Assembly: GCA_048204295.1 (NCBI GenBank)
Contig: DBFBLF010000007.1
Coordinates: 1-49,985 of the forward strand
Reading direction: 5' to 3'
From: Metaruminococcus_A sp900762715
Lineage (GTDB): Bacteria; Bacillota; Clostridia; Oscillospirales; Ruminococcaceae
DNA length: 49,985 bases
Below the pieces are notes generated by a model. It was not told the DNA's origin. It was given only the letters and a program-made list of their open reading frames with translations, and did not search any database. Position 1 is the first letter of the stretch. The number at the start of each line of letters is the position of its first letter. Positions 39,294-47,822 of this stretch are shown here, piece by piece. A program made the translations under genes and the position numbers.

Positions 39294-40970
39294 ATGAAAC
39301 TGACAGGCTCGCAGATCATTGTTGAGTGCTTGCTGGAGCAGGGCGTCGATACGGTATTCGGCTACCCGGGCGGCGCGGTACTCAATATTTATGATACGCT
39401 GTACCAGTACAGCGGGAGAATACGGCACATTATCACGGCACATGAGCAGGGAGCCGCTCATGCTGCCGATGGATACGCGCGCTCCACTGGAAGAACCGGG
39501 GTAGTTATTGCAACTTCCGGCCCCGGGGCAACCAACCTTGTGACCGGCATTGCAACCGCGTATATGGATTCCATTCCGGTTGTCGCCATCACCGGCAACG
39601 TCTCATGCAGCCTGCTGGGACTTGACAGCTTTCAGGAGGTTGATATCACCGGCATCACTATGCCGGTGACGAAACACAATTATATTGTCAAGGACGTTAC
39701 AAAGCTTGCGGATGTGGTTCGCGAAGCGTTTATTATAGCAAACAGCGGGCGGAAAGGCCCGGTGCTGATTGATGTACCCAAGGATATTACGGCGGCGGTG
39801 ACGGAGTTCACCCCGGCAGCTGTCCCGAAAGCACGCCCGGTGGAAAATATTTTTACAGTCGAAGAGGTTGAAGAGACCATCCGGCTGATTGAGCAAAGCG
39901 AATGCCCGATGATCTACGCCGGCGGTGGCGTGATCTCGTCCGGCGCTTCAGAAGAGCTTTCTCTTCTGGCAGAGCTCTGCGACGCGCCGGTTTCCTGCTC
40001 CCTGATGGGGCTTGGCGGCTTTGACGCCTGCAGCACCCGTTATGTGGGGATGCTGGGGATGCATGGCACCGTGCCTTCATACAAGGCGATTACCGGGTGC
40101 GACCTTTTCCTTGGAATTGGCACTCGGTTCAGCGACCGGGTCATCTGTGATATTCACTCTTTTGCCCCTAATGCGAAAATGGTACATATTGACATTGACC
40201 CTGCTGAGGTCAATAAAAACCTAGCGGTAGATCATGCGCTGATCGGCGATATCAAACAGGTTCTCAAAGCGCTTTGTAAAAAATTGCCCAGGCAGAACCA
40301 TAATGTTTGGATGAACCGGATTGCCGGCTGGAAAACCGAACATCCCCTCAAGCAGGTTTCGCCGAGCGGGGGCGTTACGCCGGAGCAGGTGATTAAAACC
40401 CTTTGCCGGCTGACAAACCATGAGGCAATTATCACAACAGAAGTGGGACAGCACCAGATGTGGACGGCGCAGTTCTATGAATTCCGCCATCCCCGCCAGT
40501 TCTGTTCCAGCGGCGGATTGGGAACCATGGGGTATGGATTGGGAGCGGCCATCGGCGCGCAGATTGCAAATCCCGGGAAACGGGTTGTCAATATCGCGGG
40601 GGACGGCAGCTTTCATATGAACTGCAATGAACTGGTTACCGCTTATAAATTTGGCGTTCCCATTGTGGAACTTCTTTTTAACAACAACGTGCTCGGTATG
40701 GTACGGCAGTGGCAGCGGCTTTTTTATGAAGGACGCTTTTCCCAGACCACGCTGGACCGGAATACCGATTATATGAAGCTGGCTGAAGCTTATCATGTTA
40801 AAGGGCTGCAAATCAAAACGCCGAAGGATGTTGAGCCGGTTCTGGCTGAGGCCCTAGCCTGTGACGGTCCCGTTTTGGTGGAGTGCCTGATCGACCAGGA
40901 TATCAACGTCCTGCCGATGGTACCGGCGGGCGCCAGCATTGACAAACCCATACTTGAAATGAAAGTTTAA
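39294..40970 (+). CDS. ilvB: Acetolactate synthase catalytic subunit
   Basis: A 558-residue thiamine diphosphate enzyme that joins two pyruvates to acetolactate (valine, leucine) or pyruvate and 2-oxobutyrate to acetohydroxybutyrate (isoleucine). The ThDP-activating Glu51 is in TAHEQGAAHAADGYARS, the PYR-domain GYPGGAVL is at the start, and the ThDP motif is near 437-465 (GDGSFHMN...NNN). Length and the absence of a catabolic ALS signature suit the biosynthetic type. AAGGA lies nine bases before the ATG. It starts the ilvB-cimA-leuC-leuD-leuB operon; no regulatory subunit gene (ilvN/ilvH) is present in the window. Confidence 0.96.
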   Translation: MKLTGSQIIVECLLEQGVDTVFGYPGGAVLNIYDTLYQYSGRIRHIITAHEQGAAHAADGYARSTGRTGVVIATSGPGATNLVTGIATAYMDSIPVVAITGNVSCSLLGLDSFQEVDITGITMPVTKHNYIVKDVTKLADVVREAFIIANSGRKGPVLIDVPKDITAAVTEFTPAAVPKARPVENIFTVEEVEETIRLIEQSECPMIYAGGGVISSGASEELSLLAELCDAPVSCSLMGLGGFDACSTRYVGMLGMHGTVPSYKAITGCDLFLGIGTRFSDRVICDIHSFAPNAKMVHIDIDPAEVNKNLAVDHALIGDIKQVLKALCKKLPRQNHNVWMNRIAGWKTEHPLKQVSPSGGVTPEQVIKTLCRLTNHEAIITTEVGQHQMWTAQFYEFRHPRQFCSSGGLGTMGYGLGAAIGAQIANPGKRVVNIAGDGSFHMNCNELVTAYKFGVPIVELLFNNNVLGMVRQWQRLFYEGRFSQTTLDRNTDYMKLAEAYHVKGLQIKTPKDVEPVLAEALACDGPVLVECLIDQDINVLPMVPAGASIDKPILEMKV

Positions 40971-40998
40971 TATTTGTTTGATGAAACAGGTGAATTGT

Positions 40999-42576
40999 AT
41001 GAAAAAGATTTCTGTCTTTGACTCAACCCTACGAGACGGTGCGCAGGCGGAAAATATCACCTTCACCGTAGAGGATAAGTTAAACATTGTCAAAAGCCTG
41101 GATAAATTGGGGGTTGATTACATCGAAGCCGGGAATCCCGGCTCCAACCCCAAGGATCTGGAATTTTTTGCCCGTGTAAAAGAGCTTGAACTCAAAAGCG
41201 CAAAGCTCGTCGCCTTCGGTTCCACCCGGCGGCGCGATATCCCAGTTGAGGAGGATAAAAACGTGCAGGCCCTGCTGACAGCGGATACCGGCGCGGTTGC
41301 CATCTTTGGAAAAAGCTGGGATATGCATGTCACCGAGATTATCAAGACCACCCTGGAGCGGAATCTCGAGATGATTACCGATACGGTTTCATTTTTCGTT
41401 TCAAAAGGAAAGACGGTTTTCTTTGATGCCGAGCATTTTTTTGACGGCTACAAGGAGAACCGGGAGTACGCGCTCAAAACCCTTGCCGCCGCGGAAAAGG
41501 CAGGGGCTGCCTGCCTGGTTCTCTGCGATACCAACGGTGGATGCTTCCCGGATGAAATCAGCCGGATTGTGGCTGACGCTGTTTCCAAAACAAATGTCCC
41601 GGTGGGAATCCACTGTCATGACGACGTGGGCTGTGCGGTTGCGAATACCATTACAGCGGTGGAAGCGGGTGCCATGCAGATTCAGGGCACCTACATTGGA
41701 TACGGGGAGCGTTGCGGCAACGCAAACCTTTCTGCAATTATCCCGAGTCTGCAGCTTAAGCTGGGCTATGCGTGCATCCCGGATGATAAAATTGAGCGGC
41801 TGACCAAAACGGCGCGGTATATCGCTGATATTTCCAATATGATCCTGCCGAATTCCCTGCCTTATGTCGGGAAAAGCGCCTTTGCCCACAAGGGCGGCAT
41901 GCATGTGGACGGGGTGACCAAAAACCCTCGGTCGTTTGAGCATCTTCCGCCTGAAACGGTGGGGAACCGCCGCAATGTCTTGCTGAGTGAGGTTTCGGGA
42001 AAGGCCGCTCTTCTCTCTAAATTGGAGCTTTTGGGGGACGCGGTCTCAAAGGATTCGCCCGAGGCTGTCTCGCTGGTTGAACTGGTTAAGGAATTGGAGT
42101 ATAACGGCTATCAGTTTGAAGCCGCTACGGCAAGCCTTGAACTGCTTGCGCTCAAGCATCTTCATAAGTTCAAACCCTTTTTTGAAGTGACCGACTTCAA
42201 GGTAATTGGAGAACGGAGTGAAGAGGGCGCGCACAACCGCGACTACGCTATGATTAAGATCAAGGTTGGCGACCAGTTTGAAATCACGGCTGACGAAGGC
42301 GACGGCCCGGTCCACGCGCTCGACATTGCGCTGCGGAAAGCGGTGGGCAAGTTTTACCCTTCCATTGAAAATATCCGCCTGATCGACTACAAGGTCCGTG
42401 TCATTGAGCCGCGGGATGCAACCGCCGCTCAGGTTCGGGTTTTTATAGAAACCACGGACGGAGACAGTACCTGGACAACGGTTTCCGTTTCGTCCGACGT
42501 CATCAACGCAAGCTTGAACGCCGTTGTTGATTCCGTCGAATACAAACTATTAATGGATTCAAAAAAATTAAGATAA
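40999..42576 (+). CDS. cimA: Citramalate synthase
   Basis: A 525-residue enzyme that condenses pyruvate and acetyl-CoA to (R)-citramalate, the first step of threonine-independent isoleucine synthesis. VFDSTLRDGAQ (residues 6-16) provides the metal/substrate site, HCHDDVGCAVAN near 205 is the second HMGL-family signature, and a C-terminal LeuA-dimer regulatory domain (about 395-525) is present. Length and the STLRDGAQ start match CimA rather than 2-isopropylmalate synthase (TLRDGEQ). ATG 40999 has AGGTG six bases upstream; it begins 28 bases after ilvB. Its product would be processed by LeuCD and LeuB, whose genes follow. Confidence 0.92.
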   Translation: MKKISVFDSTLRDGAQAENITFTVEDKLNIVKSLDKLGVDYIEAGNPGSNPKDLEFFARVKELELKSAKLVAFGSTRRRDIPVEEDKNVQALLTADTGAVAIFGKSWDMHVTEIIKTTLERNLEMITDTVSFFVSKGKTVFFDAEHFFDGYKENREYALKTLAAAEKAGAACLVLCDTNGGCFPDEISRIVADAVSKTNVPVGIHCHDDVGCAVANTITAVEAGAMQIQGTYIGYGERCGNANLSAIIPSLQLKLGYACIPDDKIERLTKTARYIADISNMILPNSLPYVGKSAFAHKGGMHVDGVTKNPRSFEHLPPETVGNRRNVLLSEVSGKAALLSKLELLGDAVSKDSPEAVSLVELVKELEYNGYQFEAATASLELLALKHLHKFKPFFEVTDFKVIGERSEEGAHNRDYAMIKIKVGDQFEITADEGDGPVHALDIALRKAVGKFYPSIENIRLIDYKVRVIEPRDATAAQVRVFIETTDGDSTWTTVSVSSDVINASLNAVVDSVEYKLLMDSKKLR

Positions 42577-42593
42577 AAGGAGTGTAACGAATT

Positions 42594-43856
42594 ATGGGAA
42601 TGACGATGAGTCAGAAAATTCTGGCGGCCCACGCGGGCCTGGAAAAGGTAGAGGCCGGCCAGCTGATTAACGCAAAGCTGGATATGGTGCTCGGCAACGA
42701 CATCACCTCCCCGGTTGCAATCAACGAATTCAACAAGGCCGGGTTTGACCATGTCTTTGACAAAAACAAAGTCTCTCTGGTAATGGATCACTTTGCCCCG
42801 AACAAAGACATCAAGGCTGCGACCCAGTGCAAGCAGTGCCGGGAGTTTGCAAACGACATGGGAGTTGTCAACTTCTACGACGTAGGCGATATGGGCGTTG
42901 AACACGCCCTCCTCCCGGAAAAAGGGCTGGTCTGCGCGGGTGAACTTGTCATTGGCGCGGATTCCCACACCTGTACTTACGGTGCGCTCGGCGCGTTTTC
43001 CACCGGCGTCGGTTCCACCGATATGGCTGCCGGGATGGCGACCGGGGAAGCTTGGTTCAAGGTGCCTTCCGCTATCCGCTTCAACCTGACCGGAAAGCTG
43101 AACAAATGGGTCAGCGGCAAGGACGTCATCCTTCATATCATCGGGATGATCGGGGTTGACGGCGCTCTCTACCAGTCGATGGAATTCGGCGGCGAAGGGC
43201 TCAAAAACCTCACCATGGATGACCGTCTCTGTATGGCGAATATGGCGATTGAAGCCGGCGCGAAAAATGGCATCTTTGAGGTGGACGACGTGACCATCGC
43301 CTATATGAAAGAGCGGGTTAACCGTGAATTCAAGGTTTATACCGCCGACCCGGACGCGGAATACACCCGTGTGATCGACATCGACCTGTCTCAGGTTAAA
43401 CCGACCGTCGCCTTCCCGCATCTGCCGGAGAACGCGCGGACGATCGACAACGTCGGCGACGTGAAGATTGACCAGGTAGTTATCGGTTCCTGCACCAACG
43501 GCCGCCTCTCCGATATGGAGACCGCCGCCGAAATCCTCAAGGGGAAAAAGGTGGCGAAACACGTCCGCTGCATCATCATCCCCGCGACCCAGAAAATCTG
43601 GATGGAATGTGTCAAACGCGGCTATATGGATATCTTCATTGAAGCGGGATGCGCCGTTTCCACCCCGACCTGCGGCCCCTGCCTTGGCGGCCATACCGGA
43701 ATCCTCGCGGCCGGTGAACGGGCGGTGGCAACCACCAACCGCAACTTTGTCGGGCGGATGGGCCACACTGAAAGTGAAGTTTATCTGGCGAGCCCGGCGA
43801 TCGCAGCTGCTTCCGCCATTGCCGGGAAAATCGCCGACGTATCAGAAGTACTGTAA
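42594..43856 (+). CDS. leuC: 3-isopropylmalate/citramalate dehydratase, large subunit
   Basis: A 420-residue aconitase-family protein. Three cysteines ligate the 4Fe-4S cluster: one in GSCTNGR (residue 300) and two in TCGPCLGGH (about 360 and 363). GADSHTCTYGALGAFSTGVGSTD is the conserved substrate-binding segment. At 420 residues it is the short archaeal/clostridial LeuC type, which often also hydrates citraconate in the citramalate route. It has GGAG in AAAAGGAGTG and is 17 bases after cimA. Confidence 0.95.
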   Translation: MGMTMSQKILAAHAGLEKVEAGQLINAKLDMVLGNDITSPVAINEFNKAGFDHVFDKNKVSLVMDHFAPNKDIKAATQCKQCREFANDMGVVNFYDVGDMGVEHALLPEKGLVCAGELVIGADSHTCTYGALGAFSTGVGSTDMAAGMATGEAWFKVPSAIRFNLTGKLNKWVSGKDVILHIIGMIGVDGALYQSMEFGGEGLKNLTMDDRLCMANMAIEAGAKNGIFEVDDVTIAYMKERVNREFKVYTADPDAEYTRVIDIDLSQVKPTVAFPHLPENARTIDNVGDVKIDQVVIGSCTNGRLSDMETAAEILKGKKVAKHVRCIIIPATQKIWMECVKRGYMDIFIEAGCAVSTPTCGPCLGGHTGILAAGERAVATTNRNFVGRMGHTESEVYLASPAIAAASAIAGKIADVSEVL

Positions 43857-43870
43857 AGGAGGAACGCAGC

Positions 43871-44353
43871 ATGAAAGCACATGGAACGGTTCATAAATAC
43901 GGCGACAATATCGACACCGACGTTATCATCCCGGCGCGGTACCTGAATACCGCCGACCATAAGGAACTTGCTTCCCATTGTATGGAGGATATCGACAAGG
44001 AGTTTATCCACAGGGTAAAAGAAGGGGACATCATAGTTGGCCAGGCGAACTTTGGCTGCGGTTCCTCCCGGGAACACGCGCCGATTGCTATCAAGGCGAG
44101 CGGTATCTCCTGCGTCATCGCGGCCACCTTTGCCCGGATTTTTTACCGCAACGCCATTGACATCGGGCTGGCGATCCTTGAATGTCCGGAAGCGTCAGAA
44201 AAAATCCAGAACGGCGATGAGGTCGAGGTCGATTTTGACACCGGCGTTATCACCAATGTGACAAAAAATGAAACCTATCAGGCGCACCCCTTCCCGGAAT
44301 TCATCAAAAATATTATCAATGCGGGCGGCCTGCTCAATTCTTTGAAGAAATAG
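43871..44353 (+). CDS. leuD: 3-isopropylmalate/citramalate dehydratase, small subunit
   Basis: A 160-residue swivel-domain subunit that pairs with LeuC. The substrate loop FGCGSSREHAP is present, as is the N-terminal NIDTDVIIPARYL motif. It has AAAGGAGG ten bases upstream and begins 14 bases after leuC. Size matches the short LeuD type that goes with 420-residue LeuC. Confidence 0.96.
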   Translation: MKAHGTVHKYGDNIDTDVIIPARYLNTADHKELASHCMEDIDKEFIHRVKEGDIIVGQANFGCGSSREHAPIAIKASGISCVIAATFARIFYRNAIDIGLAILECPEASEKIQNGDEVEVDFDTGVITNVTKNETYQAHPFPEFIKNIINAGGLLNSLKK

Positions 44354-44364
44354 GGGGCGCTGTT

Positions 44365-45435
44365 ATGGAAAAAAAGATCACAGTGATCCGCGGCGACGGC
44401 ATCGGCCCTGAAATTGTCGGAGAGGCGCTCAAGGTGCTGGACGCCGTCTGCGAGCGGCATAGTCACACCTTTTGTTATACCGATATCCTGATGGGCGGCG
44501 CGTCGATTGACGCGACCGGTGTCCCCCTGACCGACGAGGCGCTGGAGACCGCAAAAAAATCCGACGCCGTCCTTCTCGGTTCAGTCGGCGGCCCGAAGTG
44601 GGATACCCTGCCCGGTCATCTCCGGCCGGAGGCGGGCTTGCTCGCCATCCGCAAAGGGCTGAACCTCTTTGCAAACCTCCGTCCGGCGGTGCTCTACGAC
44701 GAGCTTCGCGCAGCCTGCCCGCTGCGGGATGAGATCATCGGGGACGGTTTTGATTTTCTTGTCATGCGGGAGCTCACCGGCGGCCTTTATTTCGGCGAGC
44801 GGGAGCAGGGTGAAAAAGACGGGATGCGGTATGCGAAGGACACCTTGATTTACACCGAGGAAGAGATCCGCCGGATTACAATCAAGGCGTTTGAGATCGC
44901 CCGGAAGCGCCGCAAAAAGGTGACCAGCGTCGATAAGGCGAATGTACTCGATTCCTCCCGGCTCTGGCGGTCGGTCGTTCACGAAGTGGCAAAAAATTAC
45001 CCGGACGTGGAATGCACCGACATGCTGGTTGACAACGCGGCGATGCAGCTTGTCAAAGACCCGAAGCAGTTCGACGTTCTCCTGACCGAAAACATGTTCG
45101 GCGATATCCTTTCGGACGAGGCCAGCATGGTGACCGGGTCGATCGGGATGCTTGCCTCCGCCAGCCTGAACGAGACCAGATTCGGCCTTTATGAGCCGAG
45201 CGGCGGTTCTGCGCCCGACATTGCGGGGCAGAACAAAGCGAACCCGATTGCAACTATCCTTTCGGCGGCGATGATGCTCCGCTATTCGTTCGATTTGGAC
45301 AAAGAGGCGGACGAGATTGAAGCTGCGGTCAAGAAGGTTCTCCAGGCGGGATACCGCACGGGGGATATCATGAGCGAGGGCTGCCGCCTCGTTTCCTGCA
45401 CCGAAATGGGCGATGCAATTAAAGCGGCGTTGTAA
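44365..45435 (+). CDS. leuB: 3-isopropylmalate dehydrogenase
   Basis: A 356-residue decarboxylating dehydrogenase. GDGIGPEIVGEALKVL is the N-terminal motif, RELTGGLYFGER carries substrate-binding arginine and tyrosine, and ENMFGDILSDEASMVTGSIG is the metal-binding signature. It oxidises 3-isopropylmalate and, with CimA, probably 3-methylmalate, giving 2-oxobutyrate. Last gene of the operon, 11 bases after leuD; only a weak ribosome site (GGGGG) is present. A terminator follows at 45467. Confidence 0.96.
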   Translation: MEKKITVIRGDGIGPEIVGEALKVLDAVCERHSHTFCYTDILMGGASIDATGVPLTDEALETAKKSDAVLLGSVGGPKWDTLPGHLRPEAGLLAIRKGLNLFANLRPAVLYDELRAACPLRDEIIGDGFDFLVMRELTGGLYFGEREQGEKDGMRYAKDTLIYTEEEIRRITIKAFEIARKRRKKVTSVDKANVLDSSRLWRSVVHEVAKNYPDVECTDMLVDNAAMQLVKDPKQFDVLLTENMFGDILSDEASMVTGSIGMLASASLNETRFGLYEPSGGSAPDIAGQNKANPIATILSAAMMLRYSFDLDKEADEIEAAVKKVLQAGYRTGDIMSEGCRLVSCTEMGDAIKAAL

Positions 45436-45466
45436 TGGTTTTGCAGTTTATCCAAGAATAGAATGG

Positions 45467-45502
45467 AAAAGTCCTGCTGAAATCTTTTCCGCAGGACTTT
45501 TT
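45467..45502 (+). terminator. Terminator of the ilvB-leuB operon
   Basis: Stem AAAGTCCTGC/GCAGGACTTT, 13-base loop, then TTTTT. It lies between the convergent leuB and YbaK-type genes. Confidence 0.8.
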
Positions 45503-45536
45503 GCAGGTGTTTTTTCTGCCGGTGCTGAAATAGAGC

Positions 45537-46016
45537 TTAGTCCATTGACAGGGATGCGTAACCGCCCCGAACCAATTGGACCAAGTCATCCGGAGCGAGT
45601 TCTACCTGCGTCCCGATCTTTCCGCCGCTGACCATAATTGTTTCAAAGTTCCTGGCGGATTCATCCAAAAAGGTGGAAAACTGTTTTTTCATCCCAATGG
45701 GAGAACAGCCGCCTCTGATGTACCCGGTGACCTTGTTGATTTCACTGACCGGAATCATAGAAACCGATTTTTCACCGGCGGCTTTCGCCGCTTTTTTTAA
45801 ATCGAGCTCTTTTGAAACAGGTACCTCAAAGACGCTGTAGTTTCCTGACGTTCCTTTGGTGACGAGCGTTTTAAAAACCCGTGCGGGGTCCTGCCCAAGC
45901 TTTCCAGCAACAGAAACGCCGTCAATCTGCCCGTCGCCGTGTTCGTAGAAATGGGATTGGTAAGGAATTTTTGCCCTGTCCAGAATCCGCATGACGTTTG
46001 TCTTACTCTCTGCCAT
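45537..46016 (-). CDS. ybaK: Cys-tRNA(Pro)/Cys-tRNA(Cys) deacylase, YbaK type
   Basis: A 159-residue trans-editing protein of the YbaK/EbsC family that removes cysteine mis-attached to tRNA-Pro. Typical are the start TNVMRILDRAKIPYQSHFYE, the conserved Lys of FKTLVTKG and the C-terminal GYIRGGCSPIGMKKQF. ATG 46016 follows GAGGCGG by five bases; the frame extends seven codons upstream without a site. It stands alone, convergent with the ilvB operon. Confidence 0.94.
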   Translation of the reverse strand: MAESKTNVMRILDRAKIPYQSHFYEHGDGQIDGVSVAGKLGQDPARVFKTLVTKGTSGNYSVFEVPVSKELDLKKAAKAAGEKSVSMIPVSEINKVTGYIRGGCSPIGMKKQFSTFLDESARNFETIMVSGGKIGTQVELAPDDLVQLVRGGYASLSMD

Positions 46017-46095
46017 TCGTTCCGCCTCTTTAAACATAGTTTTTCTTTATTATAGTTCGGAGGAATGATGATAGCAATCTTTTTTAACAAGATAC

Positions 46096-46124
46096 TTGAC
46101 ATTTTTTTTACTACTTGATATAAT
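46096..46124 (+). promoter_or_regulatory. Promoter of tRNA-Leu
   Basis: Perfect consensus: TTGACA (46096-46101), 17-base spacer, TATAAT (46119-46124), about 15 bases before the tRNA. Confidence 0.95.
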
Positions 46125-46138
46125 AGAAAAGCTGAAAT

Positions 46139-46222
46139 GCGAGTGTGCTGGAATCGGCAGACAGGCACGTTTGAGGGGCGTGTGTCTTTGGCGTACGGGT
46201 TCAAGTCCCGTCACTCGCACCA
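46139..46222 (+). tRNA. tRNA-Leu, anticodon GAG
   Basis: An 84-base class II tRNA with encoded CCA. Acceptor stem GCGAGTG/CACTCGC pairs fully; the anticodon loop is TTGAGGG between CACGT and GCGTG, giving anticodon GAG. A long variable arm and the T-arm GGGTTCAAGTCCC are visible. The integrase gene next to its 3' end marks the tRNA as an integration site, so the element's left junction is probably within the 3' half. Confidence 0.97.
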
Positions 46223-46225
46223 AGT

Positions 46226-46272
46226 AAAAACCTTGTGGAAGCCCATGGATAGGGCATTCGCAAGGTTTTATT
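46226..46272 (+). terminator. Terminator after tRNA-Leu
   Basis: Outer arms AAAACCTTG and CAAGGTTTT with an inner GCCCATGGATAGGGC hairpin, followed by TTTATTTTTT. Confidence 0.75.
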
Positions 46273-46288
46273 TTTTGCCGTTTTTATG

Positions 46289-46310
46289 ATTTGGTGTTTA
46301 TTTGGTGTTT
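46289..46310. repeat. Tandem 11-bp repeat near the integration site
   Basis: ATTTGGTGTTT occurs twice in direct tandem at 46289-46299 and 46300-46310, between the tRNA and the integrase. Such repeats are usual binding sites for the N-terminal arm-binding domain of tyrosine integrases. The rest of 46311-46396 holds an imperfect palindrome, AAACCCAC...GGGTTTTTC, and no gene. Confidence 0.55.
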
Positions 46311-46396
46311 ATTGATGTAAAAAAGGCGGTAATACAAAACCCAACATAAACCAAAAAAACCCACTGGGTTTTTCAAAAAGCGAAAAAAAGCGGAAC

Positions 46397-46435
46397 AAAA
46401 AAGCGGGCACCTTGTAGCTGGCGTCCGCCTTTTTT
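46397..46435 (-). terminator. Likely terminator of the integrase transcript
   Basis: An imperfect GC stem (GCGGGC paired with GTCCGC) flanked by AAAAAA and TTTTTT overlapping the integrase stop codon. Confidence 0.5.
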
Positions 46436-47822
46436 ATGCCTGTTTTTCCCTGCCGAAACGGATTTTGTTTGCGACCGCTTCGCTGGCTCTGGTCTGCGAT
46501 TCTTCCAGAGTATGGGCGTAAATGTTCAATGTTGTACTTGTCTGAGAGTGCCCAAGGGAAGCCGACACGGTTTTTATATCAATACCGCTGTTTATCATCA
46601 ACGAGGCGTTGAGGTGCCGGAAAGCATGCAAACCGAGAAAACGCAAGCCATGAGCGGCACAGAACCGCTTTAACCATTCATACGGCGTGTTGGGGTGCAT
46701 GGGTTCGCCGTCCCACTTTGTAAACAGACGGTCGCAGCCCTTCCACTGGTCGCCCAGCTTTATGCGCTCTTTGGTTTGTTCGTCCCGATATTCCCACAGT
46801 AGTTGCAACACCTCAACAGGTAATTTCAATGAGCGGGACGAAGATTCCGTTTTCAGTGTGTCGGTATAAATCCCTTTTCCGGTTGTGTTCAGAGAAGAAC
46901 GCCGCACGCTCATGACGCTGTTTTCAAAGTCGATGTCGTTCCACTCCAGCCCGAGCAGTTCGGCACGCCGCAAACCGCAATAAATCGCAAGCACAAAAAA
47001 GGTGCGGTATTTTAACGGGGCGGTTTCCAAAAGGTTTAAAAGCTGCTGTGTTTCGCTTAACGTGTAGCATTTGATTTCCTTTGTGTTGAGCTTTGGCAGG
47101 ATCACCCTGCGACATGGGTTTTCCGGTATCATCCCCATAAGAACGGCGTAGTGGAGCACTGAGGAAATAAAGGTGAGATAATGGCGAATCGTTTTCGGGG
47201 ATAGGGTCGCGCTGCCGTATTCAGTGAGACTAAACGATTTTGAGAACTTCCCCGGCAACTGGGCGGCGATTTTTTCCGCTGCCGGAACAGACAACGGCTT
47301 CATTTTACAAGCTGCCGAAACAGTGGATTCACTCACGTTCGCTTTTTGGGCAAACGCTTTTTGTGTAAGCCCTTTCTTTTTTAGGTGGTCGGAAAGGTCG
47401 ATTTTTATTGTTGCCCGCTGTCCGGTTTTGCTGATCCCGCTTTCGCCCAGGTTGTTTATAAACTCCTGTATCTGTCTGGTATTCAGCCGGTCAAGGCGTA
47501 TATGTCCAATTGCTTTATAGGTGCGCTCAGTAAGCTGCCGCCAGCGGTCGCGGGTCCGTTCCTTAAGGTTCGTTTCTGCATACTCCTTGAACCACTGCTC
47601 CGCGAAGTCCTCAAACTTGATGGAACCGTTCCCCACAAGTCCGGAACGCGCCTTTTCTTCGAATAGTACGGCTTGTTTCTGGAGCTCCCGCTCAATCTGT
47701 TTATTTGTCATACCCGGAGCGGGACACCATGTCATAGAGCGGCGCACCTGTTTCCCCTGTGCGTCATATCCACATGAAACCGTTATGCGGTAGGTGTTAT
47801 TCCTCTTTGTGATCGTTGGCAT
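46434..47822 (-). CDS. int: Tyrosine site-specific integrase with an inserted helix-turn-helix domain
   Basis: A 462-residue integrase. Residues 1-60 form the arm-binding domain (MPTITKRNNTYRITVSCGYD), about 65-130 plus 208-245 the core-binding SAM-like domain, and the C-terminal half the catalytic domain with the Arg in CGLRRAELLGLEW, the Lys of TLKTESSSR, HAFRH, LGHSQ and the tyrosine in NIYAHT. Between the two parts of the core-binding domain, about residues 140-200 form an XRE-like helix-turn-helix (LTQKAFAQKANVSESTVSAAC). The usual length is about 400 residues. ATG 47822 has GGAG nine bases upstream and overlaps the repressor gene by 26 bases. It should integrate this element at the tRNA-Leu 3' end. 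Confidence 0.93.
   Translation of the reverse strand: MPTITKRNNTYRITVSCGYDAQGKQVRRSMTWCPAPGMTNKQIERELQKQAVLFEEKARSGLVGNGSIKFEDFAEQWFKEYAETNLKERTRDRWRQLTERTYKAIGHIRLDRLNTRQIQEFINNLGESGISKTGQRATIKIDLSDHLKKKGLTQKAFAQKANVSESTVSAACKMKPLSVPAAEKIAAQLPGKFSKSFSLTEYGSATLSPKTIRHYLTFISSVLHYAVLMGMIPENPCRRVILPKLNTKEIKCYTLSETQQLLNLLETAPLKYRTFFVLAIYCGLRRAELLGLEWNDIDFENSVMSVRRSSLNTTGKGIYTDTLKTESSSRSLKLPVEVLQLLWEYRDEQTKERIKLGDQWKGCDRLFTKWDGEPMHPNTPYEWLKRFCAAHGLRFLGLHAFRHLNASLMINSGIDIKTVSASLGHSQTSTTLNIYAHTLEESQTRASEAVANKIRFGREKQA

Noticed and set aside
42429..43766. 445-codon open frame on the minus strand opposite cimA/leuC
   Set aside because: It mirrors the GC-rich codon pattern of leuC, which is certain from its cluster motifs; the translation has no coherent domain and no ribosome site.
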